DNA of 64,000 nucleotides from an uncultured Psychrobacter sp. (GCF_947500265.1 NZ_CANMRN010000004.1:186001-250000); one strand, 5' to 3'. Positions 49,583 to 60,035 are shown, counted from the first letter of the stretch. Program-made: numbers and translations. Notes: a model not told the origin generated them from the sequence alone.

Positions 49583-50956
49583 ATGTCAGACATTACTACT
49601 ATCAACCCCACCACGGGCGAAGAACTTAGTAACTACAATTATATGAGCAATGACGAAGTCAACAAGATTGTCGATGCTTCACATAACGCATTTCTAGAAT
49701 GGCGTATAGTGAGTCACGAAGAACGTGGCCGTGTCATCAAATCTATCGGTGATAAGCTGATGGAGTATAAAGAAGAACTGGCTAAACTGATGACTGAAGA
49801 GCGTGGTAAGTTGTATAGCCAAAGCATGCAAGAGATTGATCTCTGTAAAGCCATCTGTGATTACACTGCTGAAAACGGCGTCGCTTCTTTGGCTGATGAT
49901 GTACGTGATATCGAAAGCATGAAAAAAGGGCTAGTGACGTACCAACCTATCGGTATTATCTATGGCATGCAGCCTTGGAACTTCCCAGCGTATCAGGTAT
50001 TCCGTTATACCATCGCGAACTTGATGGCAGGTAACAGTGTCTTACTAAAACACGCATCAAACGTAACAGGCTCTGGTCTACTAATTGAAAAAATTCTTCA
50101 CGAATCTGAATTACCAAGTGATTTGTTCCGTACGATTATCATTGATCATGACCAGTCAGAAGCATTGATTGGCAATGACAAAGTACGCGGCGTGACATTG
50201 ACAGGTAGTGACAAAGCAGGCGTGATCGTTGGTCAGCAAGCAGCTAAAGCGATTAAGAAAGCTGTATTAGAGCTAGGTTCAAATGATGCGTTCATCGTGT
50301 TAGAAGATGCTGACATTGAAACTGCTGTAGAAACTTGTACTCAAGCACGTTTAATCAATAACGGTGAAACCTGTGTAGCAGCCAAACGCTTTATCGTAGT
50401 CGATAGCGTATATGATGAGTTCCGTAAACGTATCGTTGAGAAATTTGAAGGTACTAAAGCAGGTGACCCAATGGATGATAGCTCAGATATCGGTCCATTA
50501 GCACGTGCAGATCTACGTGAGCAGCTACATGAGCAAGTAGAGCAAAGTGTGGCTAAAGGTGCAACGATTGCTGTTGGCGGTAAAGTACCTGAAGGTAAAG
50601 GTAGCTTCTATCCAGCAACTATCCTAGAGAACGTTGAAAAAGGTCAGCCTGCATATGATGACGAACTATTTGGCCCTGTCGCTTCACTAATTCGTGCCAA
50701 AGATGAAGACGACGCAATGCGCATCGCTAACGACAGTCGTTATGGTCTAGGTGGCGCGATTTTCTCGAAAGATGAAGAGAAAGCTGTTCGTTTAGCACGT
50801 GAGCAATTCGATACTGGTATGGTCTATATCAATGGTTATGGTCTTGCCAATCCTGCACTACCATTTGGTGGCGTGAAGAACTCAGGTTATGGCCGTGAGC
50901 ATGGCGGCTTCGGTATCAAAGAGTTTGTCAACATTAAAGCGGTTCATGTATTCTAA
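49583..50956 (+). CDS. Succinate-semialdehyde dehydrogenase (NAD(P)+)
   Basis: Aldehyde dehydrogenase superfamily member of 457 residues. Catalytic cysteine in INNGETCVAAKRF and general-base glutamate in VLELGSNDAFIV; the NAD-binding segments MQPWNFPAYQVFR and LTGSDKAG are intact. Overall it fits the short bacterial succinate-semialdehyde dehydrogenases (Sad/GabD type), which feed GABA carbon to succinate; other aldehydes are possible. AAGGA 8 nt upstream supports the start. No gabT or GABA permease is adjacent. The upstream LysR regulator is a candidate controller. Confidence 0.85.
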   Translation: MSDITTINPTTGEELSNYNYMSNDEVNKIVDASHNAFLEWRIVSHEERGRVIKSIGDKLMEYKEELAKLMTEERGKLYSQSMQEIDLCKAICDYTAENGVASLADDVRDIESMKKGLVTYQPIGIIYGMQPWNFPAYQVFRYTIANLMAGNSVLLKHASNVTGSGLLIEKILHESELPSDLFRTIIIDHDQSEALIGNDKVRGVTLTGSDKAGVIVGQQAAKAIKKAVLELGSNDAFIVLEDADIETAVETCTQARLINNGETCVAAKRFIVVDSVYDEFRKRIVEKFEGTKAGDPMDDSSDIGPLARADLREQLHEQVEQSVAKGATIAVGGKVPEGKGSFYPATILENVEKGQPAYDDELFGPVASLIRAKDEDDAMRIANDSRYGLGGAIFSKDEEKAVRLAREQFDTGMVYINGYGLANPALPFGGVKNSGYGREHGGFGIKEFVNIKAVHVF

Positions 50957-51037
50957 GAATGAACTAATTAGACAAATTACCTAAATAGATAACTATTTAC
51001 GATTTTAAATGATAGTAAATAATAAATAGTTATCAAA

Positions 51038-51078
51038 TAAAAAAGCCCAGTTGCTCGTAATGAGTAGCTGGGCTTTTT
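51038..51078. terminator. Bidirectional terminator
   Basis: AAAAGCCCAG-T-TGCTC..GAGTA-G-CTGGGCTTTTT. It separates the aldehyde dehydrogenase (+) from purN (-). Confidence 0.9.
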
Positions 51079-51126
51079 ATTGTGCTATATAAAGCATTAT
51101 TAAAGGCATTTAATAAGCTTAAATTT

Positions 51127-51819
51127 TTATCCGTCTATCAGCAATTGCAAAGGTAACTTAGGTAAATAAGTTTCCGTTTGCGATGGTGTATTATTTTTTT
51201 CAAGTGATAATACGTTTTTTGCTAGTAGTAAAATCGTCCAAGGTAGCAACTGATGTTCAAGCTTCTGTACCCGTGACTGTAAACTCTCTGCGGTGTCGTT
51301 GATATCGACATTCAATACGGCTTGAGTCAACACCTGACCTGCATCAAGCTCCGCTGTCACTTTATGAATACTACAGCCGTGACGACGTTCACCCGCTTGT
51401 ATAACCCGTTTGTGAGTATCTAAACCCTTATAAACCGGAAGTAGAGAAGGGTGAAGGTTAATCATGGGCGCTGGTACATTATCGATAAACGAGCCACTTA
51501 ATACACGCATGAACCCAGCTAAGACGATCAAATCAGGTTGCCACGCTATTAGCTGCTCGTTGGCATGGGTTTCAAACGTCTTGATACCCATACGTTTACC
51601 ATTAGTAACGTGTGACAATACCGCAACTGGAATATTGGCATCTTTAGCACGTGTCAACGCATAAGCATCTTCACGATTACTAATGACACCAACGATTTCA
51701 ATCGGTAGCGCACCTGCTTGCATGGCATTGATTAACACTTGCAGGTTGCTACCACTTCCTGAGACTAGAACAGCAATACGCAATGGTTTGATAGGCTGGC
51801 TTGCGTTATCAATTGACAT
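51127..51819 (-). CDS. purN: Phosphoribosylglycinamide formyltransferase
   Basis: Transfers a formyl group from 10-formyl-THF to GAR in purine synthesis. Substrate loop VLVSGSGSNLQVLI, AGFMRVLS, catalytic Asn-His in MINLHPSLLPVYKGLDTH and the Asp in ELDAGQVL are present. Its ATG overlaps the purM stop (TAATG), so the two are translationally coupled, as expected for purMN. 230 residues, with a short N-terminal and C-terminal addition. Confidence 0.97.
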   Translation of the reverse strand: MSIDNASQPIKPLRIAVLVSGSGSNLQVLINAMQAGALPIEIVGVISNREDAYALTRAKDANIPVAVLSHVTNGKRMGIKTFETHANEQLIAWQPDLIVLAGFMRVLSGSFIDNVPAPMINLHPSLLPVYKGLDTHKRVIQAGERRHGCSIHKVTAELDAGQVLTQAVLNVDINDTAESLQSRVQKLEHQLLPWTILLLAKNVLSLEKNNTPSQTETYLPKLPLQLLIDG

Positions 51820-52880
51820 TAACGGTACACCACTGCATCCGCCTGATCATCAGTGCTGCGTTTGACCATTTCACCTATTTGCCAAGCTGTTTCGCCCGCG
51901 TCAGTTAAAGTCTGAATAGCAGCTTCTGCTTTGTCTTTTGGCATAACGATGACAAAACCAACGCCGCAGTTAAAGGTACGGTACATCTCACTCTGCGCGA
52001 TATTACCTTGGGTCTGTAGCCAAGTGAATAGCTCTGAGAACTGCCAGCTATTGGTATCGATGCTAGCCGCTAGATTATCAGGTAGTACACGTGGCAAGTT
52101 ATCCGTCAGACCACCACCTGTGATGTGTGACATCGCATGTAAGGCTGAGCTACCAAGCGTGTCTTGTAATGCCTTGATTGCTTTTACATAGATACGGGTA
52201 GGAGCCATTAAAGCGTCTTGAATAGGCTGGCCGTCTAGTTGCTCATCACTACTCGTAACATCCACACCGCTAACTTCGATGACTTTACGAACCAATGAGT
52301 AGCCGTTTGAGTGCGCGCCACTTGAGGCAAGTGCAATCAGTACGTCGCCTTCTGCGACATTTTCACCAGTGACGACTTCTGCTTCTTCAACCACGCCTAC
52401 ACAAAAACCAGCTAGATCGTAATCGTCGTCTTGATACATGCCTGGCATTTCAGCAGTTTCACCACCGATAAGCGCACAGTTAGCTAGTTTACAACCATCA
52501 CCAATACCAGTCACGACAGTCGCCGCTACATCAACATCCAGCTTACCAGTTGCATAGTAGTCTAAGAAGAATAATGGCTCTGCGCCGCAAACCAGTAGAT
52601 CATTGACGCACATCGCGACCAAATCAATACCAATCGTGTCATGACGGTTCAACTGTAGGGCTAATTTTAGTTTGGTGCCGACGCCATCAGTGCCAGAAAC
52701 CAATAGTGGCGAAGTATAACCTGTCGGGATACGGCACAACGCACCAAAACCGCCAAGTCCACCCACGACTTCAGGACGAGTAGTGGCTTTTGCAACGGAC
52801 TTGATTCGCTGAACCAAAGCATCGCCTGCATCGATATCAACACCGGCATCTTTGTAGCTTAAAGAAGGCTTGTCACTCAT
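51819..52880 (-). CDS. purM: Phosphoribosylformylglycinamidine cyclo-ligase
   Basis: ATP-dependent closure of FGAM to AIR in purine synthesis. [51 protein letters not shown] and [13 protein letters not shown] are diagnostic. Start at 52880 (MSDKPS) with GAG 6 nt upstream; the ORF-track start two codons earlier is less likely. 353 residues, normal. First gene of the purMN pair. Divergent from the PerM-like gene; I could not find a PurR-type palindrome in the gap. Confidence 0.97.
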   Translation of the reverse strand: MSDKPSLSYKDAGVDIDAGDALVQRIKSVAKATTRPEVVGGLGGFGALCRIPTGYTSPLLVSGTDGVGTKLKLALQLNRHDTIGIDLVAMCVNDLLVCGAEPLFFLDYYATGKLDVDVAATVVTGIGDGCKLANCALIGGETAEMPGMYQDDDYDLAGFCVGVVEEAEVVTGENVAEGDVLIALASSGAHSNGYSLVRKVIEVSGVDVTSSDEQLDGQPIQDALMAPTRIYVKAIKALQDTLGSSALHAMSHITGGGLTDNLPRVLPDNLAASIDTNSWQFSELFTWLQTQGNIAQSEMYRTFNCGVGFVIVMPKDKAEAAIQTLTDAGETAWQIGEMVKRSTDDQADAVVYR

Positions 52881-53379
52881 AGTCATCTCACAGTTGGGGA
52901 TAGATAATTGGGATTAGAAGGTAAAGTAATTGAGCACGCAAAAATCAGCGTTATAAAGTTCAAAAGCAAAGTTTAAAGACAGTGCGCGCATTATACCCAA
53001 AAACAGACCGTACTCGCAAAGCAACTTGCCAATATTTGACTAAGATTTGCATTAAGTGGCAAATAAGCCGTTAAGAAACAAAAAATGACTGATTTTTTGT
53101 TGTACTCTGCGATAATAGAACGCTAAATTTATTGTCAATAATGGCTTTAATACAAGTCCAAATGTGATTGACAGAATAAAAACTAATAAACATAAATTTA
53201 TCAAAAATTAGATTTTTTAGGAACTTTGATACGTCTCAGTCTAGCTAGCTAAAACTAATGAGAAAAGAATTCGCCTAGTGATACATCGTGATGGCTATAG
53301 TTATACCATTTAGAAATCGCTATCACTGACTGACTCACTGTCACTTTTTTAACCTCGTCCAACTATAGGATTACTTGCC
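52881..53379. other. Divergent intergenic region purM / perM-like gene
   Basis: About 500 bp without an ORF. It must hold two promoters. No PurR-like box was recognised. Confidence 0.4.
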
Positions 53380-54486
53380 ATGATGAACCAACCAATAGAT
53401 CCTTTTTTTCGGCGTTTATTTATTGTCGTGGCGTTAGTTGTGGCTGTGTTTCTCTTGTATTTAATGATGCCCGTCATCGTACCTTTCGTTTTTGCCTTTA
53501 TGTTGGCTTATCTATTTAATCCTCTAGTCAAGCGCCTATCAAAATACATCAAGCGTTGGGTCGCGATTATTATCGTCTACTCGACGATTACTTTGGGGAT
53601 GGCGTTATTATTATGGTGGTTGGTACCGACATTGTGGCATCAGTTGCAAGCGGCGTGGGATTATTTGCCAAAGATATTTAATTGGTACAACCAAGTAGTA
53701 AGAGAGTGGTTCAATAGTAATACTCGTATCAAACTGCCCCAATTAGAATCTAAAGAGTTTTCCGATACCCTCGTCGATTATATGCAAACGAACTATAAGT
53801 TCGCTGATGCTAGCACCATGATGAGCCAAATACTGACCTCAAGTATGAACTTCATCAATAATGCTGGCCTTATTGTATTGGTACCTATTTTGACCTTCTA
53901 CTTTCTATTTAATTGGGATCAGCGTTTGCATAACTGGAAGATGGCGATACCAGGTGCTTACTGTCAAAAAGTAACTGAAATAGCTAAAGAATGTGATCTT
54001 GCATTGATGGCATTTATTAAAGGTCAATTGCTGGTGATGGTATTGCTAGGCGCTATTTATGCTGTACAGTTGCAGCTCATTGGCCTAGAGCTTGGGCTTA
54101 TCATTGGTATGGTAGCAGGCATTGCCAGTTTTGTGCCGTACTTAGGGTTTGGTATTGGTTTTATCGCGGCTATTATCGCCTGTCTATTTCAGTTCGGATT
54201 GGACTGGACGTATTTGTCATTGGTCGTAGGTGCGTTCTTGATTGGACAAGCTGCAGAAGGTTATATTCTACAACCATTGCTGTTAGGTGATAAGATTGGT
54301 CTATCGCCATTGTGGGTCATATTTGCCGTATTGGCAGGTGCCAGTCTACTAGGCTTTGTCGGTATGTTAATCGCCTTGCCAGTATCCGCTGTCTTAAACG
54401 TTCTGTTCCGCCATTTATATAACTATTATCGGACCACTGACTTTTATAAAGGTCGTAAACAACTGGCACTGTTTGAAAAAAGATAA
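53380..54486 (+). CDS. AI-2E family (PerM-like) inner-membrane permease
   Basis: A 368-residue membrane protein with about seven to eight helices. The early MMPVIVPFVFAFMLAYLFNPLVKRL segment and the late FIKGQLLVMVLLGAIYAVQL and LQPLLLGDKIGLSPLWVIFAVLAGASLLGFVGMLIALPVSAVLNVL are typical of the family. A hydrophilic region of about 90 residues lies after the third helix. The place between purM and hda is the usual one in gammaproteobacteria, where the protein is called PerM. Transport substrate is not established. The start is supported by AGGA 9 nt upstream. Confidence 0.9.
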   Translation: MMNQPIDPFFRRLFIVVALVVAVFLLYLMMPVIVPFVFAFMLAYLFNPLVKRLSKYIKRWVAIIIVYSTITLGMALLLWWLVPTLWHQLQAAWDYLPKIFNWYNQVVREWFNSNTRIKLPQLESKEFSDTLVDYMQTNYKFADASTMMSQILTSSMNFINNAGLIVLVPILTFYFLFNWDQRLHNWKMAIPGAYCQKVTEIAKECDLALMAFIKGQLLVMVLLGAIYAVQLQLIGLELGLIIGMVAGIASFVPYLGFGIGFIAAIIACLFQFGLDWTYLSLVVGAFLIGQAAEGYILQPLLLGDKIGLSPLWVIFAVLAGASLLGFVGMLIALPVSAVLNVLFRHLYNYYRTTDFYKGRKQLALFEKR

Positions 54487-54814
54487 TTATCTTATTATTG
54501 AATACACTAGATAAAGATTGCTATGTAATATCAAGATAGGAACGCAATGATTGATAAGGCTTAATGGGTAAAAGACTTGTCAGTCATTTTGTAAATATGT
54601 TATATATAGGCGCAGTGTTGATAGTATCAACCGTTTTGGTACCAGTTTTGCTAAATTTGTTTTCGACAAAGTGACTGACCTATTTTTGCAAATAATATAG
54701 GGCCATTACTTACAGTTGTAGCGGCTAGTATTGATAGTAATGAATACAGCTCAAAGCAACCTATCTTTTCTATTGTATTTTTCCATTGCACTACGCAACA
54801 CGAGTTGATGATTC
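54487..54814 (+). other. Intergenic region between the perM-like gene and hda
   Basis: 328 bp. It contains one possible 36-residue membrane peptide gene (54564-54674), listed separately. No terminator is visible. Confidence 0.4.
54564..54674 (+). CDS. Possible 36-residue single-span membrane peptide
   Basis: Below the ORF-track cut-off. MGKRLVSHFVNMLYIGAVLIVSTVLVPVLLNLFSTK would have a short basic N-terminus and one membrane helix of about 20 residues. AAGG lies only 4 nt before the ATG, so the ribosome site is marginal. The amino-acid pattern is more regular than chance AT-rich reading would give, but the case rests on the sequence alone. Confidence 0.35.
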   Translation: MGKRLVSHFVNMLYIGAVLIVSTVLVPVLLNLFSTK

Positions 54815-55618
54815 ATGGCAGAAGCACAGCTAAGTCTCAATCTGGACATTAAGCATGATGCAAGTCTCAGCGACTTTGCCGGTCCCGGTTGGATGTCGAT
54901 TATCGATGCAGTACGGCAGTTACATGTCGGCCTGATCGGTCAACTATATCTGTTTGGTAGCCCTGCCACAGGTAAGTCCCATTTGCTGTCCGCTATTTGT
55001 GAGTCATTTATCGAGATGGACAAATCGGCTATCTGTTTGTCCCTTAATGAGCTGATTCATACAGATGTCCACGTACTATCATCGTTAGAAAACTTTGATC
55101 TCATCGCCATTGATGATTTGGAAGTGCTTGAGCAAAGCAGTCAGTGGCAAGAAGCTTTATTTCACCTGATTAATCGTAGTCGAGAAGGGCAACGCCAGTT
55201 GTTGTTTGCCGCCAATAAACCAGCCGACGACTTACCATTTCAGTTAAGAGATTTAATGACGCGTTTGGCACAAGCACCGTCCTTTAAAGTGCCTACTGGT
55301 CATGATTTGGCAGACAGACAAGCATTATTACAGTCTATTTTGCGTCGACGTGGATGGCAGTTTGACGATCGAATTATTGATCACTTACTAACTGATGGAC
55401 CGCATCGTATCGGTGCGATGATGGAAGTACTTAATTATATTCAACCAATGTTCTCTAACCTTGGTCGCAGTAATATCTCAAAAGCGGTCATAAGTGATGC
55501 TTTGCGTACCATCGATGAGCAGACGCTTGCCGCGGAGCTGGCGGATATCGCTCAAGAGACGCAAGTGGATAACGATACGCCTGATCAAGACCAACATACG
55601 ATGCCACTTGATTTTTAG
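54815..55618 (+). CDS. hda: DnaA regulatory inactivator Hda
   Basis: AAA+ protein that acts with the sliding clamp to hydrolyse DnaA-bound ATP and prevent re-initiation. The N-terminal clamp-binding motif QLSLNL, Walker A GSPATGKSHLL, Walker B LIAIDDLEVL and the DnaA-like ATPase region (RDLMTRLAQA) are present. 267 residues, longer than E. coli Hda by an acidic tail (TQVDNDTPDQDQHTMPLDF). The ribosome site is weak. The stop codon lies in the first unit of a short tandem repeat. Confidence 0.93.
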   Translation: MAEAQLSLNLDIKHDASLSDFAGPGWMSIIDAVRQLHVGLIGQLYLFGSPATGKSHLLSAICESFIEMDKSAICLSLNELIHTDVHVLSSLENFDLIAIDDLEVLEQSSQWQEALFHLINRSREGQRQLLFAANKPADDLPFQLRDLMTRLAQAPSFKVPTGHDLADRQALLQSILRRRGWQFDDRIIDHLLTDGPHRIGAMMEVLNYIQPMFSNLGRSNISKAVISDALRTIDEQTLAAELADIAQETQVDNDTPDQDQHTMPLDF

Positions 55619-55658
55619 CAGCAAGACTCTTAGCAGTAAAACTTTTAGCAGCAAAAAA
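55612..55658 (+). repeat. Triplicated TTTTAGCAGCAA unit at the hda stop codon
   Basis: TTTTTAGCAGCAAGACTC, TTAGCAGTAAAACT and TTTAGCAGCAAAAAA follow one another; the first contains the hda TAG. This is probably replication slippage. Confidence 0.6.
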
Positions 55659-55720
55659 TGAATAACCGTAAGAATACGAATCTTTTGTCCAACTCGCTTT
55701 TACTATTAATGGAATAACTT

Positions 55721-56425
55721 ATGAAATCGAATGCTTCTTTGCTAAAAAAATTAACGATAGGTACGTTATTGGTAGGTGCTGCCTCGGTCTCTATGTTGTC
55801 ACAGGCAGCAGTGACCCTACAGGTTGATGACCATATCAAAGTAACCGCTATTAATGGGCAGGAAATTCAGCAGAGCGCTTTTCAGCCGCTGCAAAAAACA
55901 TTTACGTTACAGCCTGGACAACATGCTATTACTGCTAAGTATGACCGTCTATATAACTTGCCTCGTGATCAGCACGACTATTTGCGTTCAGGTAACGTCA
56001 GCGTGACAGCACAATTAGCCGACAATCAAACATATCGTTTGACTATGCCTAATCAACCAGAAGCATATGAAGCTGCTAAAGACTATGCCAAGCAGCCAAC
56101 ACTCGCTGTGCAACAAAACAATACGGTCATTGCTAGTCAGCAAAGTATGGTCGGCAACCAAGGCGGCATATTCTCAGGCCTTGGTAAGGCACTAGGCGGC
56201 GTGTTCGGCGGTGCAGGTGATGCAGAGCTACAGAATCAACGTGTTATTGCCTCTTTAGATCAACCAGTAGTAAATTCTACTAGCAACGTCAACGCTAGCA
56301 CGACCACTGTTAAGCAAGCTACTAGTGTGAAGACTTCTACTAGTACGCTAGATACGTTTATGCAAGTATGGCTACAAGCCACGCCTGCTGAACGTGAAAA
56401 AATGCGTCAATGGATCGAAAAATAA
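55721..56425 (+). CDS. DUF2057 (YccT/UPF0319-like) secreted protein
   Basis: A 234-residue exported protein. Signal peptide with hydrophobic core GTLLVGAASVSML ending SQA-AV. VTLQVDDHIKVTAINGQEI, LQPGQHAITAKYDRLY and the C-terminal TLDTFMQVWLQATPAEREKMRQWIEK fit DUF2057. A glycine-rich patch (GGIFSGLGKALGGVFGGAG) and a T/S/V-rich linker lie between. The family's function is not established; E. coli YccT has been linked to curli control. GGAATAA-type ribosome site. Ends in a terminator shared with dps. Confidence 0.82.
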   Translation: MKSNASLLKKLTIGTLLVGAASVSMLSQAAVTLQVDDHIKVTAINGQEIQQSAFQPLQKTFTLQPGQHAITAKYDRLYNLPRDQHDYLRSGNVSVTAQLADNQTYRLTMPNQPEAYEAAKDYAKQPTLAVQQNNTVIASQQSMVGNQGGIFSGLGKALGGVFGGAGDAELQNQRVIASLDQPVVNSTSNVNASTTTVKQATSVKTSTSTLDTFMQVWLQATPAEREKMRQWIEK

Positions 56426-56452
56426 AACAGTCTTTTCTAAAAGATAGACAAT

Positions 56453-56480
56453 AAAAAAGCACCTAGTTAGGTGCTTTTTT
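56453..56480. terminator. Bidirectional terminator between the DUF2057 gene and dps
   Basis: AAAAAAGCACCTA-GT-TAGGTGCTTTTTT, a perfect stem with a two-base loop or 7-bp stem with larger loop. Confidence 0.92.
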
Positions 56481-56543
56481 GTTATTTAGAATTTGATAAT
56501 CATTATAGTTGGTTAGGTTAAGCCGAATAAAAACTAACGACTC

Positions 56544-57029
56544 TTAACCCAAAAATGCGTTGTACATCCAGACGAGTTTCTCTTGTTCTTGTACGTAGGC
56601 ATCGACTAGGTCAGCTGAACCTTGGTCTTCGCTCTCTTCTGCTAGGGCTGATACTTGACGCTGCTCTGCAATTAACGCTTGTAAGCCAGTGACCACACCT
56701 TTGACACAGCTTGTACCATCTTTGACGTTTTTATCTTCACTGATGCTAGTATGCTGCGTAAAATCACTATAAGCGTGAAGTGGTGTACCACCCAACGTTA
56801 AAATGCGCTCGGCGATTTCGTCGATTTGGACCTGTAGTGACGTATATAGTTCTTCAAATTGCGGATGCAAAGTAAAGAAATGCTCACCTTTTACGTTCCA
56901 ATGATAGCCACGTACGTTTAGATAGAACACGTGATATGTTGATAGTAGATTGTTCAACTTGGCGATGACTTCGCTCATGTCTGCTTTTTCTAGACCGATC
57001 TGGTTAGTAGCATTATTAGAATTACTCAT
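56544..57029 (-). CDS. dps: Dps family DNA-binding ferritin-like protein
   Basis: Twelve-subunit shell that stores iron and protects DNA under starvation and peroxide. The ferroxidase site is in HVFYLNVRGYHWNVKGEHFFTLHPQFEELYTSLQVQIDEIAERILTLGG: His and Asp/Glu ligands are all present. The N-terminal tail (SNSNNATNQIG) has few basic residues, so DNA binding may be weak. 161 residues, normal. AAGGA 7 nt upstream supports the start. No OxyR-type site was recognised. Confidence 0.95.
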   Translation of the reverse strand: MSNSNNATNQIGLEKADMSEVIAKLNNLLSTYHVFYLNVRGYHWNVKGEHFFTLHPQFEELYTSLQVQIDEIAERILTLGGTPLHAYSDFTQHTSISEDKNVKDGTSCVKGVVTGLQALIAEQRQVSALAEESEDQGSADLVDAYVQEQEKLVWMYNAFLG

Positions 57030-57251
57030 AGTATTGTCCTTATAGCGTGAGTGTAGTTATATGATAATGAACAAAGAAGAATAAAGACTCTAACAAATCA
57101 AAATACAGAGAAAGATACTTTATTTTTCATCTGTATCTATCAATATAGACTCTATCTCTTCCTTTGATGCTTATAATAATAGCAAACTATTATTAATAAG
57201 TTAAATTTAATAAATACAATTTTACGATTGGTTTTATAAAACTTAAATCAA

Positions 57252-57285
57252 GTCTCTCTACTGTTTTTCTAAACGATAGAGAGAC
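57252..57285 (-). terminator. Hairpin at the 3' end of the YcxB-like gene
   Basis: GTCTCTCTA..TAGAGAGAC outer stem with inner GTTT/AAAC. Only a short T stretch follows on the minus strand. Probable terminator. Confidence 0.65.
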
Positions 57286-57295
57286 CTCATTACAT

Positions 57296-57955
57296 TTACG
57301 CTGGTGGTTGCAAGTTTTCAGGGTTTAAGCCTTTAACGGGAACCACTTCTTGTAAATGTTGACGTATCGTATCGATAGGAAACTTCTGTGCTTGCAAGCG
57401 TTTTGGTACGATTTGGCTACCTTGCTGACCTTTTAGCTCAAACATCATAAAGATATAATCATCAGTCTCATCCCAGCTCTTGATAGATGTCCAAGGAATA
57501 ACTGCTTGCTGAGTCGCACCTGCACGCATTTGCATACCGCGCATTTGCGAGTTTTTCATCATATCAGGCTGGTTGCTTGGCATCGCCATGACTAGACCAT
57601 GCTTTTGCACACCTAACTTCATCTGGCGCATTTCATCTGGCATCTCTTGGTCAGCCACTTGTTTGTCAAACTCTCTTTTTACGTACCATTTAAAACCTAA
57701 AGTACGTGCCAATAGATAAATCACCACACCAACCAGCATTAACCAAAATATAATGGTTGAATAGCCTGTGACAAAGATAAGTCCTGCAATAGCGAGTACC
57801 ACAACCACGGCCATGATGATCCACTCTTTGGTCTTAAAGCTTGATAAACCAAAAGACGGGCTGGCACTGGCAAACAGTTCATACTGTGCTTGGTGAAATT
57901 CAGCCTCAGTTAGGTTTAAGGCGACAGGTTGGAGCGTGTAGGGGTACAGGGCCAT
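57296..57955 (-). CDS. YcxB-like membrane protein
   Basis: A 219-residue protein with two adjacent membrane helices (WIIMAVVVVLAIAGLIFVTG and IIFWLMLVGVVIYLLA) after a short soluble N-terminus. The C-terminal half is soluble: VIPWTSIKSWDETDDYIFMMFELKGQQGSQIVPKRL fits the YcxB-like C-terminal domain, which resembles a PH-like fold. A methionine/glutamine-rich stretch (NQPDMMKNSQMRGMQMRAGATQQ) precedes it. GAGAAA 6 nt upstream supports the start. Function unknown. Confidence 0.78.
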   Translation of the reverse strand: MALYPYTLQPVALNLTEAEFHQAQYELFASASPSFGLSSFKTKEWIIMAVVVVLAIAGLIFVTGYSTIIFWLMLVGVVIYLLARTLGFKWYVKREFDKQVADQEMPDEMRQMKLGVQKHGLVMAMPSNQPDMMKNSQMRGMQMRAGATQQAVIPWTSIKSWDETDDYIFMMFELKGQQGSQIVPKRLQAQKFPIDTIRQHLQEVVPVKGLNPENLQPPA

Positions 57956-58453
57956 AAAGGTTTCTCAAATACTTATATTAAAAGCGTTGGATTAAAACTG
58001 CCAAAGCGAAGCAGCGATGCTGTACTTGGCTAGAAGTGAATAAAGGTATGCGCTTATCTTACCGAAAAGTACTCCTAAATGAAACATATAAGCAAGACTG
58101 TTCACGGATAGATGTCATATTAATGACGTAGTTCACGCTCTATACTCAGCTTATTCAGACTAGACGAAAGTAAAAGTGAGAAATTAAAAACAGAATAATT
58201 TGCTATAAGCGATTAGCATAATGAACAAAACTTGGTGAGAAGCAGCTAAAAACAGGGAAAAGCAGTCAAAGATATCCAAAACATGGTCAAATCTGCCGTG
58301 TCTTGGTATTATAGCGACTACAAGATATGTTGATATAAAACATAACGTCATAGCCAGTTATCACAGAGACCGTGATAGCGATGCGCTAGGCAATTACCTT
58401 ATTAATAATACTTTTAAACCTTTTACTCACCTTTAGTGTTACAGGCAACTACT
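57956..58453. other. Divergent intergenic region YcxB-like gene / serS
   Basis: About 500 bp, AT-rich, no supportable ORF. Contains the two promoters. No tRNA-like T-box element was seen. Confidence 0.4.
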
Positions 58454-59740
58454 ATGATTGATCCGAAACTCTTACGCGGCGATTTAAGCGACCTACAACA
58501 GCAGCTAGCCACCCGTGGTTATGAGCTTGATATGGAGTTCTGGCAGACGATTGAAAACGAGCGTAAGTCTCTACAAGTCAAAACCGAAGAGTTGCAATCG
58601 CGCCGCAATGCTGGTGCAAAGCAAGTAGGTGCCCTAAAAAAATCAGGTGAAGATGCCAGTGAGCTATTGGCTGAGATGCAAAGCGTTAGTGGTGAGATTA
58701 AAGCTGCGGAAGACGAGTTACGTACGCTACAAGAGCGTATCACTCAAGCGGCTTTGCAAATTCCGAATATTCCGGCGGCGGATGTACCAGTCGGTACGTC
58801 AGAAGACGATAACGTAGAAGTGCGTAAGTGGGGCACGCCGCGTACGTTTGATTTTGAAATTCAAGATCATACGCATATCGGTGAGACGCTTGGTATGCTG
58901 GACTTTGAGGCAGCGACCAAATTGACTGGTAGCCGTTTTAACGTGCTCAAAGGGCAATTGGCGCAACTGCATCGCGCACTAATTCAATTCATGTTGAACA
59001 CGCATACGATGAAGTACGGCTATCTTGAGACCTATGTGCCTTATATTGTCAATAGCGATAGTTTAAAAGGTACGGGTCAGTTGCCTAAGTTTGAAGATGA
59101 TTTGTTTAAGCTAAGCAATCACACCAATAACGATGAGATGGATTTTTATTTGATTCCAACTGCTGAAGTACCAATGACCAACTTGGTACGCGGCGAGCGT
59201 TTAGATATTAAAGAGCTCCCATTAAAATTCACGGCGCATACACCATGTTTCCGTAGTGAAGCAGGCTCTCATGGTCGTGATACTCGTGGTCTGATCCGTC
59301 AGCATCAGTTTGAAAAAGTTGAGATGGTCAATATTGCCACGGCTGAGCAGTCTGATGACTTGTTAGAGGCAATGACTGGACAAGCCGAATATATCTTGCA
59401 GCAGTTAAACCTGCCATACCGCACGGTTCAGCTATGTACGGGTGATATGGGTTTTGCAGCACAAAAGACTTATGACATCGAAGTATGGTTGCCAAACCAA
59501 GATACGTATCGTGAAATCTCTAGCTGCTCTAACTGTGGTGATTTCCAAGCTCGCCGTATGGGAACTCGTGTCAAAGATGGTAAGCAAACCAGTTTGGCTC
59601 ATACTTTGAACGGTTCAGGCTTGGCGGTTGGTCGCACGCTATTAGCAGTGATGGAAAACCATCAAAACGCTGATGGCAGCATTACGATTCCAGAAGTATT
59701 GCGTCCGTTTATGGGCGGTGCTGAGACTATTTCAGTTTAA
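58454..59740 (+). CDS. serS: Seryl-tRNA synthetase
   Basis: Charges tRNA-Ser with serine; class II enzyme and homodimer. The N-terminal antiparallel coiled-coil arm spans about residues 25-105 ([23 protein letters not shown]). Motif 2 is [25 protein letters not shown], and motif 3 is [18 protein letters not shown]. Start at 58454 (MIDPKLLR), the family start; the ORF-track start six codons earlier is rejected. 428 residues. A loose hairpin follows (about 59757-59796). Confidence 0.97.
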   Translation: MIDPKLLRGDLSDLQQQLATRGYELDMEFWQTIENERKSLQVKTEELQSRRNAGAKQVGALKKSGEDASELLAEMQSVSGEIKAAEDELRTLQERITQAALQIPNIPAADVPVGTSEDDNVEVRKWGTPRTFDFEIQDHTHIGETLGMLDFEAATKLTGSRFNVLKGQLAQLHRALIQFMLNTHTMKYGYLETYVPYIVNSDSLKGTGQLPKFEDDLFKLSNHTNNDEMDFYLIPTAEVPMTNLVRGERLDIKELPLKFTAHTPCFRSEAGSHGRDTRGLIRQHQFEKVEMVNIATAEQSDDLLEAMTGQAEYILQQLNLPYRTVQLCTGDMGFAAQKTYDIEVWLPNQDTYREISSCSNCGDFQARRMGTRVKDGKQTSLAHTLNGSGLAVGRTLLAVMENHQNADGSITIPEVLRPFMGGAETISV

Positions 59741-60035
59741 TAGATTGACTATAAGTAATGAGCTGCTTGTCACTTAGGTCACTCGCAGCTTATTATTTAT
59801 AACTTAAATTGAAATATATAACTGTCTATCGTTTAACAAAACTGATGTGAGTCATTGCTAAATATAAACGGTCTTGTCACCGCATTTTTGGCTAGGCTCA
59901 TAGCAAATATGTTAATATTGCATTTTTATTTTATAGCCTATCCATTGAGGACGCCTGTCGCGTTTTTGATGGATTATCCTCTGAGTAAACTCTCCTCTTA
60001 TCTTTATACGACTCATTCGAATATTAGGACACTCT

